Below, piece by piece: positions 1-7,801 of a stretch of 64,000 nucleotides of DNA. Each line of letters begins with the position of its first letter. The first letter of the stretch is position 1. Source of the stretch: Algihabitans albus (GTDB taxonomy: Bacteria > Pseudomonadota > Alphaproteobacteria > Kiloniellales > DSM-21159); NCBI RefSeq assembly GCF_003572205.1, contig NZ_QXNY01000004.1, positions 496,548 through 560,547 on the forward strand. Reading direction: 5' to 3'. The notes under the pieces were generated by a model, which ran no database searches, was not told the DNA's origin, and saw only the letters and a list, made by a program, of their open reading frames with translations. The translations under genes were made by a program, and so were the position numbers.

Positions 1-743
1 GCGGTTTCGAAGAAGGCGCCCGGCCAGGGGGTGAAGGCGCGAACCTGCCGTTCCAGTTCGACGGCCGTCCGGCGCCAGTCCAGCCGGGCCTCGGCTTTCT
101 CCAGCTTGGCGGCATAGGTTACGCCGTCACTGGCCTGGAGCTGCGGTTCGAGCCGGCCGGCGCCCCAGCCTGCGAGCGCCTCGACGATCAGGCCGGCTCC
201 CAGAGAAGCCAAGCGGTCGTGCAGGCCCTGAGCCGTTTCCCGGTCGCCGATGACGAGGCTCCGCTCCAGCAAGACCGGGCCGGTGTCCAGCCCCGCCTCC
301 ATCTGCATGACGCAGATACCGGTCTCGCGGTCGCCCGCGAGGATCGCGCGCTGGATCGGTGCGGCGCCACGCCAGCGCGGCAGAAGGGACGCGTGAATGT
401 TGAGGCAGCCGAGGCGCGGGCTGTCCAGCACCGCTTGCGGCAGAATCAGCCCGTAGGCGGCCACGACGGCCGCATCGGCGTCGAGCGCCGCGAAATCTGC
501 CTGGGCCTGCGGACTGCGCAGGCTGCTGGGTGTCCGTACCGGCCAGCCCCGGGCTTCGGCCACCGCCTGTACGGGACTCGGTTGCAGCCTTTGGCCGCGC
601 CCAGCCGGCCGTGGCGGCTGCGCGTAGACACAGGCAATCTCGTGTCCGGCTTCGCCGAGGGCCAGCAGGGCCGGCACGGCAAAGTCCGGCGTCCCCATGA
701 AAACGAGGCGCAGGCGCGAGGATTCTCTATCGGTCTCGTTCAT
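1..743 (-). CDS. fmt: Methionyl-tRNA formyltransferase, C-terminus off window
   Basis: Formylates Met-tRNA(fMet) with 10-formyltetrahydrofolate for translation initiation, in the cytosol. The frame reads from an ATG at 743 with no stop before the window edge, so about 247 residues of a roughly 310-residue enzyme are seen. The N-terminus has the family opening [12 protein letters not shown]. The active-site segment [13 protein letters not shown] supplies the catalytic Asn and His, and GLDTGPV supplies the catalytic Asp. The truncated end enters the C-terminal OB-fold region ([11 protein letters not shown]). A def gene often neighbours fmt, but upstream here there is only a sensor kinase on the same strand after a 128-bp gap. 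Confidence 0.97.
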   Translation of the reverse strand, partial: MNETDRESSRLRLVFMGTPDFAVPALLALGEAGHEIACVYAQPPRPAGRGQRLQPSPVQAVAEARGWPVRTPSSLRSPQAQADFAALDADAAVVAAYGLILPQAVLDSPRLGCLNIHASLLPRWRGAAPIQRAILAGDRETGICVMQMEAGLDTGPVLLERSLVIGDRETAQGLHDRLASLGAGLIVEALAGWGAGRLEPQLQASDGVTYAAKLEKAEARLDWRRTAVELERQVRAFTPWPGAFFET

Positions 744-871
744 ATCGGGGGGTGTAGCACGGTCGCGCGCCCTGGGGCAGACGAGGCCGGAGTTTAGACA
801 CGCCGACGGAAATCACACGACTCTGCTCTCAGCCAGATCCTGCTCTAATCCTATGGGAAAGCGATCCTGCC

Positions 872-2671
872 CTAAGCCAACCCCGAAACCTCCGTAGCAG
901 TCGGCGCGCAGGGTGCCGCCACCCGCGGAAGCGCGCGTTCGGCAGGCAAGGTCAAGGTGATGGCCGTGCCCTTGCCGGATGTGCTTTCGATTGCAAGACT
1001 GCCGCCGTGCAGCTCCGCCAGATTGCTCGCGATGGTCAGGCCGAGACCCGTTCCCTGGTAGCGGCGTGCATGAGCGCTTTCGAGCTGGGTGAAAGGCTGC
1101 ATCACCTTGTCGATCTCTTCGGGACTGATTCCGATACCGCGGTCGACCACGCTGATCTGCGGCCGGCCTGCCGAGTCGAGATCGGCGCGAACCGTGACGT
1201 CGGTGGCCGCGTCGCTGAATTTGAGCGCGTTGGACAGGAGATTAAGCAGAATCTGCACGAGAGCCCGGTGATCCACCCAAAGCGCTGGAGCCTTTTCCGA
1301 GCCCTCGATCTTCACCCTGGCACGATTGAATTCTCCACGTTCGGAGACCAGCCGTAGAGTATCGGAGATCAACTTTTCGAACTCGATCCGCTCCTCCTGC
1401 AGCTCATGCTGTCCGGCTTCGACCTTGGAGAGATCCAGGATATCGCTGATCAGGCTCAGGAGATGCCGGCCGCTGGCCTGAATGTCCCGGACGTAACTCA
1501 GGTAGCGACCCTGCAGCGGCCCGAAGGCCTCATGGCTCATGACCTCCGAGAAGCCGATGATGGCGTTGAGTGGAGTACGGAGTTCGTGACTCATGTTGGC
1601 GAGGAACTCGGACTTGGCGCGGTTCGCGAACTCGGCCTCTTCCTTGGCGGCGCGCAGCGCGCGCTCCGATGCCGTACGTTCCGTGACGTCCTCGTAGGTC
1701 GCCACGGCACTGCCGTCGGACATGCAGCGATGATGGATTTCGATCACCCGTCCGTTTTTCCGGACTTCTCGGCGGACTGTATCCTGTTCGAGACTGTAGA
1801 GCTGCAAACGGCGCTTCATGAAGGCGGTCGCTTCCTCCGGTGTCATCTCCTCTATGCGGGCGTAGGTCTTGGCCAGCGTGGTCAGTGCCGCGCCGGGCTT
1901 GGCCTCTTCCTCGGTGAAGCCCCAAAGATCGCGATAACGAGAATTGCAGGCGACGAGGCAGCAGTCGGAATCGAAGAGCGCGACCCCGACGGGCATGGTC
2001 GCCATCGCCAGCATCAAACGCTGTTGTGCTTTGCTGGCGGCCAGTTCGCTGACCCGCTGACGAATCACGAAAACGGCGAGACCCAACGCCAAAGCTGCGA
2101 GCGCCACTGCGACGGCGAGGAAGCCGGCCTGGAAGCGGTCGAGCGCAGCCTCCTGATCCCGGAGCAGGTTGAGGGCGGCTATGTTCGACTGTTCGAAGAG
2201 GGCGCTGACCTGGGACAGAGCATTGTCGGCCCGCAGCAAAGCCAAATCGAGCACGAGGTCGCTTTCGGCCTCGGCGCCATGGACGCCATCGTTCAGCCAC
2301 CTGTTCAGGTCGATCAGTGCCGGGTGCAGCACGGCATGCAGTGCCGAGGCACCGACCAGATTGTCGAGGTTGTAGCTGTGGCGCACCTGATCGACGATGA
2401 TCCGCGCGCGGAGCAGCTGGTAGCGAGCTTCGTCGAGATCCCGGTTTTCAGCCAGCTGTCGGCGAGTCCCCTCGAGCGAACGCACCAGTGCGGAGAGGTC
2501 GTGCACCAAGACCGCGACATCACGTTGCTGGCTCACGACCTCCACCGGAAGGCCATGCTGAACGCGAGTCACGCCCTCCTGCACGTAGGTGATCAGGCCG
2601 CCTGTGCTGCCAAGAATCAGCGCGACTGTGAGGTATGCTGTCAGCGGCAAGCGGGCGAGCAGACGCGTCAT
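872..2671 (-). CDS. PAS-domain membrane sensor histidine kinase coupled to a TAXI receptor
   Basis: Inner-membrane sensor kinase of about 599 residues. One membrane segment lies near residues 10-32 and a second near 182-204, enclosing a periplasmic helical domain of about 150 residues. A PAS domain follows (about 215-335), then HisKA with the phospho-acceptor His near residue 362 in SHELRTPLNA, and a HATPase domain with DRGIGI and GTGLGLTI boxes. The open frame continues upstream of this ATG, but that part translates the neighbouring gene out of frame. The chosen ATG overlaps the TAXI stop codon by 4 bp (ATGA), so the two are translationally coupled. No response regulator lies nearby. The likely signal is the ligand state of the TAXI protein (inference). 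Confidence 0.9.
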   Translation of the reverse strand: MTRLLARLPLTAYLTVALILGSTGGLITYVQEGVTRVQHGLPVEVVSQQRDVAVLVHDLSALVRSLEGTRRQLAENRDLDEARYQLLRARIIVDQVRHSYNLDNLVGASALHAVLHPALIDLNRWLNDGVHGAEAESDLVLDLALLRADNALSQVSALFEQSNIAALNLLRDQEAALDRFQAGFLAVAVALAALALGLAVFVIRQRVSELAASKAQQRLMLAMATMPVGVALFDSDCCLVACNSRYRDLWGFTEEEAKPGAALTTLAKTYARIEEMTPEEATAFMKRRLQLYSLEQDTVRREVRKNGRVIEIHHRCMSDGSAVATYEDVTERTASERALRAAKEEAEFANRAKSEFLANMSHELRTPLNAIIGFSEVMSHEAFGPLQGRYLSYVRDIQASGRHLLSLISDILDLSKVEAGQHELQEERIEFEKLISDTLRLVSERGEFNRARVKIEGSEKAPALWVDHRALVQILLNLLSNALKFSDAATDVTVRADLDSAGRPQISVVDRGIGISPEEIDKVMQPFTQLESAHARRYQGTGLGLTIASNLAELHGGSLAIESTSGKGTAITLTLPAERALPRVAAPCAPTATEVSGLA

Positions 2672-3726
2672 GGGGGCAGCAGGCCCGTCCCCCGGTAGAA
2701 GCGCTCCGCTCCGGGGTGAAGTGGCAACGGCAGTCCGTCCAGGGCCGAGTTCAGCCGGATCGTCCGGCCCCGTGCATGACCTTTCGCCAGCACTTCGTGT
2801 GTATCCTCGTTCCAGAGGACGGAGGTCACCCGATAGATCAAGTCCTCGTCCAGGTCGGCACGGGTCAGCAGAAGCGCCCCGACTTCGAGGCTCGCCGTTG
2901 CCGCGCTGTCCGGATAGAGCGCTGCGGGAATCAGCGCGGGTGCGAAGAAAGGCACGCGTGCGGCGATTGCCCTTTGCCGTTCGGCATCGATCGGTACCAG
3001 CGTGATCGGCAGCTCCGACGCGAGTGCCGTAATCGAGCGGACCGGCGCGCCTGCGACGGTGAAGAACGCTTCGAGTTGACCGGCGCGCATCCGCTGAATG
3101 GCGAGATCCGGCTTGATGTAAATCGGCTCGATTCTGGCCTCTCCCAGGCCATGCGCTTCGAGCACCAGCCGCGCCGCGATCAGCGTGCCGGAGCCTTCTT
3201 CGTCCAGCGACACCCGTTGACCACGCAGATCGTCGAAGCGTCGGATGCCGGCATCGGCCCGGGCCACGATATGCAGCGTTTCCGAATAGAGGCGGCCGAT
3301 CGCCCGCAGCTCGCGCATCGGGGACCTGCCGGAAAAGATACCTTCGCCCCGATACCCCCAGTGGGCGATGTCGGCCTGAACGAGCCCCGCTTCCAGTCTC
3401 CGTGCCACAAGCTCTTTGACATTGGAGACCGAGCCGTTCGAAGCCTGGGCTACGGCGAGCATCCGCGGATCCGGGCAATCGTCGATGCAGGCCGCGCCGA
3501 GATGGTCGGTGAGTTGTGCCGCGATCAATCTGCCGATCGGATAGTACGTGCCCGCCGTGCCGCCGGTTCCGAGGCGAAAGAAAGTAGTGGTGCGGTCGGC
3601 GGCATCGGCCGGTGCTGCAGCTGCCGCAAGGATCAACCCGACCGTGGAGCCCACGGCCAACCTGACCGCCGCTCTTCTCGACAGGGTGAGCTCAAGCCGT
3701 CCTGCCGTTCCGTCAACCCTGTTCAC
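2668..3726 (-). CDS. TAXI-family periplasmic solute-binding protein
   Basis: A 352-residue TAXI (TRAP-associated extracytoplasmic immunogenic) receptor. The N-terminus has a twin-Arg-like SRRAAVRL stretch, a hydrophobic core and an Ala-rich cleavage region ending ADAAD. Family hallmarks follow: FFRLGTGGTAGTYYPIG, then AVAQASNGSVSNVKEL, and RVSLDEEGSGT. Such receptors normally feed glutamate-like or other organic acids to a fused DctQM permease, but no permease gene is nearby. Its stop overlaps the kinase start, suggesting that it acts as a ligand sensor for that kinase. The start is GTG, preceded by a purine-rich GGAGCGGGAG stretch. Cys-x3-Cys in the N-terminal lobe (ACIDDCPDP) may form a disulfide. 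Confidence 0.88.
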   Translation of the reverse strand: MNRVDGTAGRLELTLSRRAAVRLAVGSTVGLILAAAAAPADAADRTTTFFRLGTGGTAGTYYPIGRLIAAQLTDHLGAACIDDCPDPRMLAVAQASNGSVSNVKELVARRLEAGLVQADIAHWGYRGEGIFSGRSPMRELRAIGRLYSETLHIVARADAGIRRFDDLRGQRVSLDEEGSGTLIAARLVLEAHGLGEARIEPIYIKPDLAIQRMRAGQLEAFFTVAGAPVRSITALASELPITLVPIDAERQRAIAARVPFFAPALIPAALYPDSAATASLEVGALLLTRADLDEDLIYRVTSVLWNEDTHEVLAKGHARGRTIRLNSALDGLPLPLHPGAERFYRGTGLLPP

Positions 3727-3919
3727 CGCTCCCGCTCCTCACGTGCGACGGGGGTTGTCATCTACCAATAGGCGAAGACTGGCTTACACATGTTGCCGTC
3801 CCGTGTTCTCCAGGACTTTGGTCGTTGATCGATTTCCAGCGCAACACAAACTAAATCCTCTAGACCCTTAAGACCTCGTAAATCGGCGCAAATTCGGTGC
3901 AAATGCTTTCCGTATACTG

Positions 3920-4612
3920 TCAGGTGTCCATGCGCTGGTGCCGGCGAAAGATGACCGCCAGATTGTTGGCCGGCAACTCTTGCACTTCCGTGAGGCGAAG
4001 CCCCCTGCTTTCGGCCGTGGTGGCGACCTGTTCCAGATCGCGGATGCCCCAGGTCGGATTCCGCGCCTGCAGCGAGTCGTCGAAAGCCACGTTGCTGGAG
4101 GACGTGTGAGATCCGCCGCGCCGGAAGGGGCCATAGAGCAGGAGCGGTCCCTCGGTTGGGAGAAGTTGGGCGGCGCCCTTCATTAGGGCTTCGCAGCAGG
4201 ACCAGGGTGCGATGTGAATCATGTTCACGCAGATCATCGCGTCGGCACTGGAAATCGGCCAAGGAAAACGAGTCACGTCGAGATCGATCGGCGGCCGTAG
4301 ATTTTCGAGAGCGCTGCCCTCGGCGGCTTGGTGGTCGCGGATGCTTGCGCGCAGGTCCGGATCGGGCTCGCTCGGCTGCCATCGGAGCTGCGGCAGTGCG
4401 CGTGCAAAGAAGACGGCATGTTCTCCTGTACCGCTGGCGATTTCCAGCAGCGTGGCGTCTTTCGGCAGCGCCGCGACGAGGGGACGCAGCACCTCGAGAA
4501 TCGGGTTTCTGTTCCGTGCCGTCGCTGGCGCATGGCGTCTGGCGTCGTCGGTTTGCGTCGACGGCGACAATTCGATCTTGTTTGCCGTTTGGTTAGGCCC
4601 ATCTTGGCTCAC
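3920..4612 (-). CDS. DUF938 class I SAM-dependent methyltransferase
   Basis: A 230-residue member of the DUF938 methyltransferase-like family. The SAM-binding glycine loop is LEIASGTGEHAVFFA near residues 60-75. The conserved ICVNMIHIAPW segment and the glycine-rich GPLLLYGPFRRGG strand follow. The substrate is unknown for the family. The start is GTG, supported by an AGGGAG-like ribosome site about 10 bases upstream. It is transcribed divergently from the TerB-like gene, with about 93 bp between starts. A 190-bp gap separates its end from the TAXI gene start at 3726. Confidence 0.88.
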   Translation of the reverse strand: MSQDGPNQTANKIELSPSTQTDDARRHAPATARNRNPILEVLRPLVAALPKDATLLEIASGTGEHAVFFARALPQLRWQPSEPDPDLRASIRDHQAAEGSALENLRPPIDLDVTRFPWPISSADAMICVNMIHIAPWSCCEALMKGAAQLLPTEGPLLLYGPFRRGGSHTSSSNVAFDDSLQARNPTWGIRDLEQVATTAESRGLRLTEVQELPANNLAVIFRRHQRMDT

Positions 4613-4705
4613 GCGCGACGACTCCCTAAGAACCCGCTGAGTGGAAAGCCGCAGTCTGCCAAGGGTTGCCCCCGGGCGGAAGGCAATGATAGGCAGCTAG
4701 GCATC

Positions 4706-5173
4706 ATGATGGACCGCATCCGTACATTTTTTCTCGACCGCGGCGGGGCGCCGGCCGAAGGCGCGCGTCACAGTGAGGACGAACTGCATCTGGCCGCGAC
4801 CGCCTTGCTGGTCGAGGCGGCTTGCATGGACGACGACTTCGACGCCGAAGAAAGAGCGACGGTTCAGCGGATGCTCTCCGAGCGTTTCGGAATGGACCCC
4901 GCCGAAGCCGGTCGTTTGGTCGATCTGGCGGAGCAGAAAGTGGCCGAAAGCGTGGAGCTCTTCTCCTCCGTCCGAACGGTGAAGGATCGCTTCGATCACG
5001 ATGAGCGGGTGGAGCTGTTGGAGATGCTTTGGGAAGTGGTCTACGCCGACGGCTCACTGCATGACTACGAGGCGAATCTCTTGCGCCGTCTGGCCGCATT
5101 AATTCACGTGACCGATCAGGAAAGCGGGCAGGCGCGCAAGCGCGCCTTGGCAAAGTTGAACATACAAGGGTAA
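4706..5173 (+). CDS. TerB-family protein
   Basis: A 155-residue all-helical TerB/tellurite-resistance-fold protein. The family pattern is visible: LAATALLVEAACMDDDF, then EERATVQRML, and a second acidic motif LWEVVYADGSLHDYE. These acidic loops are where TerB-like proteins bind divalent metal. There is no signal peptide or membrane segment. Two ATGs are adjacent at 4706 and 4709. The first is used here, and the ribosome site is weak. No other ter genes are near, so tellurite resistance should not be inferred. It precedes fdxA by about 105 bp on the same strand. Confidence 0.85.
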   Translation: MMDRIRTFFLDRGGAPAEGARHSEDELHLAATALLVEAACMDDDFDAEERATVQRMLSERFGMDPAEAGRLVDLAEQKVAESVELFSSVRTVKDRFDHDERVELLEMLWEVVYADGSLHDYEANLLRRLAALIHVTDQESGQARKRALAKLNIQG

Positions 5174-5278
5174 CTCCCCGTCCGTCGCCGAGCGGCTTTG
5201 CGGCTGAGGGGATTTGCTAAGGGGTCGAGAATCGGTGCGGTGCGCCTGGCGCCCGGCCATGAGGAGAATACGATCGCG

Positions 5279-5617
5279 ATGACCTACGTCGTCACTGAAG
5301 CCTGCATCAAGTGCAAGTACACCGACTGCGTCGAGGTCTGCCCCGTGGACTGTTTCTACGAGGGTGAGAACATGTTGGTGATCCACCCCGATGAGTGCAT
5401 CGACTGTGGCGTTTGCGAGCCCGAATGCCCGCCCGAGGCGATCCTTCCCGACACGGATCCGCAGGCGGACACGTGGCTGACGTTGAACAAGGATTTTTCA
5501 GAGGCCTGGCCCAACATTACACGCAAGAAGGATGCGCCCACAGACGCCGACGCCCACAGAGACGAAGAGAAAAAGTACGACAAGTACTTTTCGGATAAAC
5601 CAGGGTTGGGCGACTGA
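5279..5617 (+). CDS. fdxA: 7Fe-8S ferredoxin FdxA
   Basis: A 112-residue seven-iron ferredoxin, a cytosolic low-potential electron carrier. The N-terminus has [17 protein letters not shown], and the second cluster motif is [12 protein letters not shown]. This matches the Azotobacter FdI type, which holds one 3Fe-4S and one 4Fe-4S cluster. The C-terminal tail is charged and Asp/Lys-rich. An ideal GAGGAG ribosome site lies 8-13 bases before the ATG, so the longer upstream frame was not used. In many alphaproteobacteria this gene sits just before carD, as here, although the gap in this window is unusually long. Confidence 0.95.
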   Translation: MTYVVTEACIKCKYTDCVEVCPVDCFYEGENMLVIHPDECIDCGVCEPECPPEAILPDTDPQADTWLTLNKDFSEAWPNITRKKDAPTDADAHRDEEKKYDKYFSDKPGLGD

Positions 5618-6274
5618 GTGATCGCTGAAGTTTAAGAGGGCAGCCTGTGTCCGAAAACCTAAAGTTGATATTCAGAATTTTTATCTCTCAATGACTACGT
5701 CGTGTTGACTGCAAGAGCCTCGTGGTCGCGGGACGCTGCATTGCGGCGGTTGTTTCGAGAGGCTGATTGTAGTATATTAGTTTTGTGACACGATCCGTTT
5801 CTCCTCGATAGGAAAACCGGGTTCAGGTCGCAGCGTCTTGGGGAAACCGAGGCTGGCCATCTGCAGAACGGCGTGACGCAAGCCTTGCTCTATTAGCACG
5901 GCGGATGGCGCAAACTTCTGTATCGCAGGAAGCGGAGAGCCAGCATCGTGATCATCGGCAGAGTTCGAACGCGGATTGCGCTTTGGCGATTTGCGCCGGT
6001 TGCTTGCGTGCGATAGCGAGGCCGATGAGGAGAAGGGCAGTTGAAGTCGTGAGAGACCGCGGAAGGGCGTCCCGTGGGGTGAGACGATTTCGACGGAACG
6101 TTTGGCGCTCCGAAGTTGGTGAGAGGCAAGCGCGAGGGTTGCGCTTCGGTCTTGGCGGCAACGGAACCACGGCGGGCAACCGCGCGTCAGCGTCGACTTT
6201 GAGGCCGGCCACGGTCAAGCCCTCCGGACGATCATGGTCGAGGTACGCCAGAACGATGGAGCTCAAGTTCAATC
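5618..6274 (+). other. 657-bp non-coding gap between fdxA and carD
   Basis: No convincing protein is encoded. The open frames here are short, Arg-rich and without recognisable domains. The first part (about 5640-5790) is AT-rich compared with its surroundings and contains promoter-like text such as TTGACT and TATATT. The rest is ordinary GC-rich sequence leading to a possible GGAG ribosome site before carD. It may hold the carD promoter with a long leader, or a small RNA. No strong terminator hairpin was found by eye. Confidence 0.5.
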
Positions 6275-6772
6275 ATGGTCAAGAAGATCGAGTTCAGCGC
6301 CGGAGATTACGTGGTCTATCCGACACACGGCGTGGGTAAGGTTCTGGGGATCGAGACTCACGAGATTTCGGGCGAGACGATCGACCTGATCGTGATCAAG
6401 TTCGAGAAAGATCGCATGACGTTGCGTGTGCCGGTCGGCAAAGCCCAGCAGTCCGGTCTGCGTCGCCTGTCCTCCCGTAAAATGATGGACTCGGCGCTGG
6501 CGGCCTTGAAGGGCCGCAGCCGTGCCAAGAAGACCATGTGGAGTCGGCGCGCCCAAGAGTACGAGGCGAAGATCAATTCCGGCGATCCGGTTTCGATTGC
6601 CGAAGTCGTGCGTGACCTGCACCGCGCCGACGACCAGCCTGACCAGTCTTTTTCGGAGCGGCAGATGTATCAGGCCGCACTTGATCGCCTGGCCCGCGAA
6701 CTGGCGGCGCTCGAGGCGATTGACGAGCAGGCTGCGGCCGAGAAGTTGGAGAAGCTTCTCAAGGCGGCCTAG
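6275..6772 (+). CDS. carD: CarD-family RNA polymerase-binding transcription regulator
   Basis: A 165-residue CarD/CdnL homologue that binds the RNA polymerase beta subunit and stabilises the open promoter complex. The N-terminal Tudor-like RNAP-interacting domain starts FSAGDYVVYPTHGVGKV (about residues 7-23) and runs to about residue 60. The helical DNA-binding C-terminal part contains SRRAQEYEAKINSGD, typical of the family, and ends in an Ala/Glu/Lys-rich helix. Length is normal. The ATG has a distant GGAG. The next gene is 124 bp downstream. Confidence 0.95.
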   Translation: MVKKIEFSAGDYVVYPTHGVGKVLGIETHEISGETIDLIVIKFEKDRMTLRVPVGKAQQSGLRRLSSRKMMDSALAALKGRSRAKKTMWSRRAQEYEAKINSGDPVSIAEVVRDLHRADDQPDQSFSERQMYQAALDRLARELAALEAIDEQAAAEKLEKLLKAA

Positions 6773-6896
6773 ACCTCAGCGGAGTCATCGCGGCCGCCGA
6801 ATCTGAGCGACCGTGTCTCTTTTTTACCTCCATGTCCTGGCCTGCCCGCCGGTTTCAGACGATTGACGTGACGGCGGCCACGGGGTCATTTGCGCC

Positions 6897-7721
6897 ATGA
6901 GCGATCAGGAGAAATTCGCTGTCCTGAGCGCCGCCCGGCGTGTCTGGGCGGTTGGATCGATCCATGGCGAGCGCGAGCGTCTGGAAGCGCTGCACGACGC
7001 ACTCTGGCCGCGGCTGGAAGCCGGCGATCATCTGGTCTACCTGGGCAATGTTTTGGGCCGTGGGACCGATGTTCTCGGGACCATCAACGAGTTGCTCGCC
7101 TTCCGCTGCGGCGTGATGGCCCGCGAGCCGGCGGAAGCGCCGCACGTGGTGATTCTGCGTGGAGGGCAGGAGGAGATGTGGCAGAAGCTGCTTCAGTTGC
7201 AGTTCGCCACCGACCCGCGCGGCGTGCTCAACTGGATGCTCGCGCAAGGCGTAGGCGCAACCCTTTCGGCCTATGGCAGCTCCGCCGAGGAGGCCTTGCA
7301 GCGGGTGCGCGGTGGCGCGGTCGGTCTGACCCGCTGGACCCAGGATTTGCGACGGGCCATGCAGGCCCGTGAAGGCCATGTCGCGTTCATGGCCGCTCTG
7401 CGTCGCGCCTGTATGGCCGCACTGGACGGACGGCACGGCACCCTTCTGTTCGTCAACGCCGGATTGGATCCGACACGCCCGCTCGAGGCTCAGCGGGACT
7501 CTTTCTGGTGGTCGTCCGGCGGCTTTGGACGCTTAAGCGAGCCCTATGCCGGTTTCGCACGCGTTGTGCGCGGCTTCGCGCCGGGCCGGGAAGAGGGCGC
7601 ACCAGGAATCGTCGAAACCGATCACACCGTGACGATCGATGCCGGTTGCGGTTTCGGTGGGCCGCTCGCCGCTGCCTGCTTCACGCTCGACGGAGCCCTT
7701 GTCGACCGCATCGAGGCCTGA
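6897..7721 (+). CDS. Metallophosphatase-fold protein lacking metal ligands (probable pseudophosphatase)
   Basis: A 274-residue protein laid out like a PPP-type serine/threonine phosphatase, but with its catalytic motifs altered. The expected GDxHG is GSIHG at about residues 20-24. GDxxDRG is GNVLGRG at about 50-56, and GNHE is GGQE at about 89-92. FVHAG is replaced by LFVNAG. The closing TVTIDAGCGFGGPL strand is well kept and is characteristic of PrpA-like phosphatases, which supports the fold assignment. With the Asp, Asn and His ligands replaced, hydrolysis looks unlikely, and a binding or regulatory role is inferred. It lies downstream of carD on the same strand. Confidence 0.75.
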   Translation: MSDQEKFAVLSAARRVWAVGSIHGERERLEALHDALWPRLEAGDHLVYLGNVLGRGTDVLGTINELLAFRCGVMAREPAEAPHVVILRGGQEEMWQKLLQLQFATDPRGVLNWMLAQGVGATLSAYGSSAEEALQRVRGGAVGLTRWTQDLRRAMQAREGHVAFMAALRRACMAALDGRHGTLLFVNAGLDPTRPLEAQRDSFWWSSGGFGRLSEPYAGFARVVRGFAPGREEGAPGIVETDHTVTIDAGCGFGGPLAAACFTLDGALVDRIEA

Positions 7722-7801
7722 TCCGGAGACGCGGAGTCCCCTGCTCGCTCGCCTGCCGCTTCGAGTCCAAGTGATCGCGATTCGGTCCGGATTTAGCCGC
7801 T

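Noticed and set aside
1406-2698. 430-codon open frame on the plus strand
   Set aside because: It is antisense to the sensor kinase with no domain signature.
2672-3478. In-frame upstream extension of the kinase frame to 3478, giving an 868-residue protein
   Set aside because: Residues before the ATG at 2671 are a different-frame reading of the TAXI gene and are Arg/Gly-rich. The coupled ATGA start is more natural.
4706-5173. Tellurite resistance operon
   Set aside because: Only a TerB-fold protein is present. No other ter gene is in the neighbourhood.
5905-6339. 144-codon frame in the fdxA-carD gap
   Set aside because: It is Arg-rich, overlaps carD out of frame, has no ribosome site and no domain.
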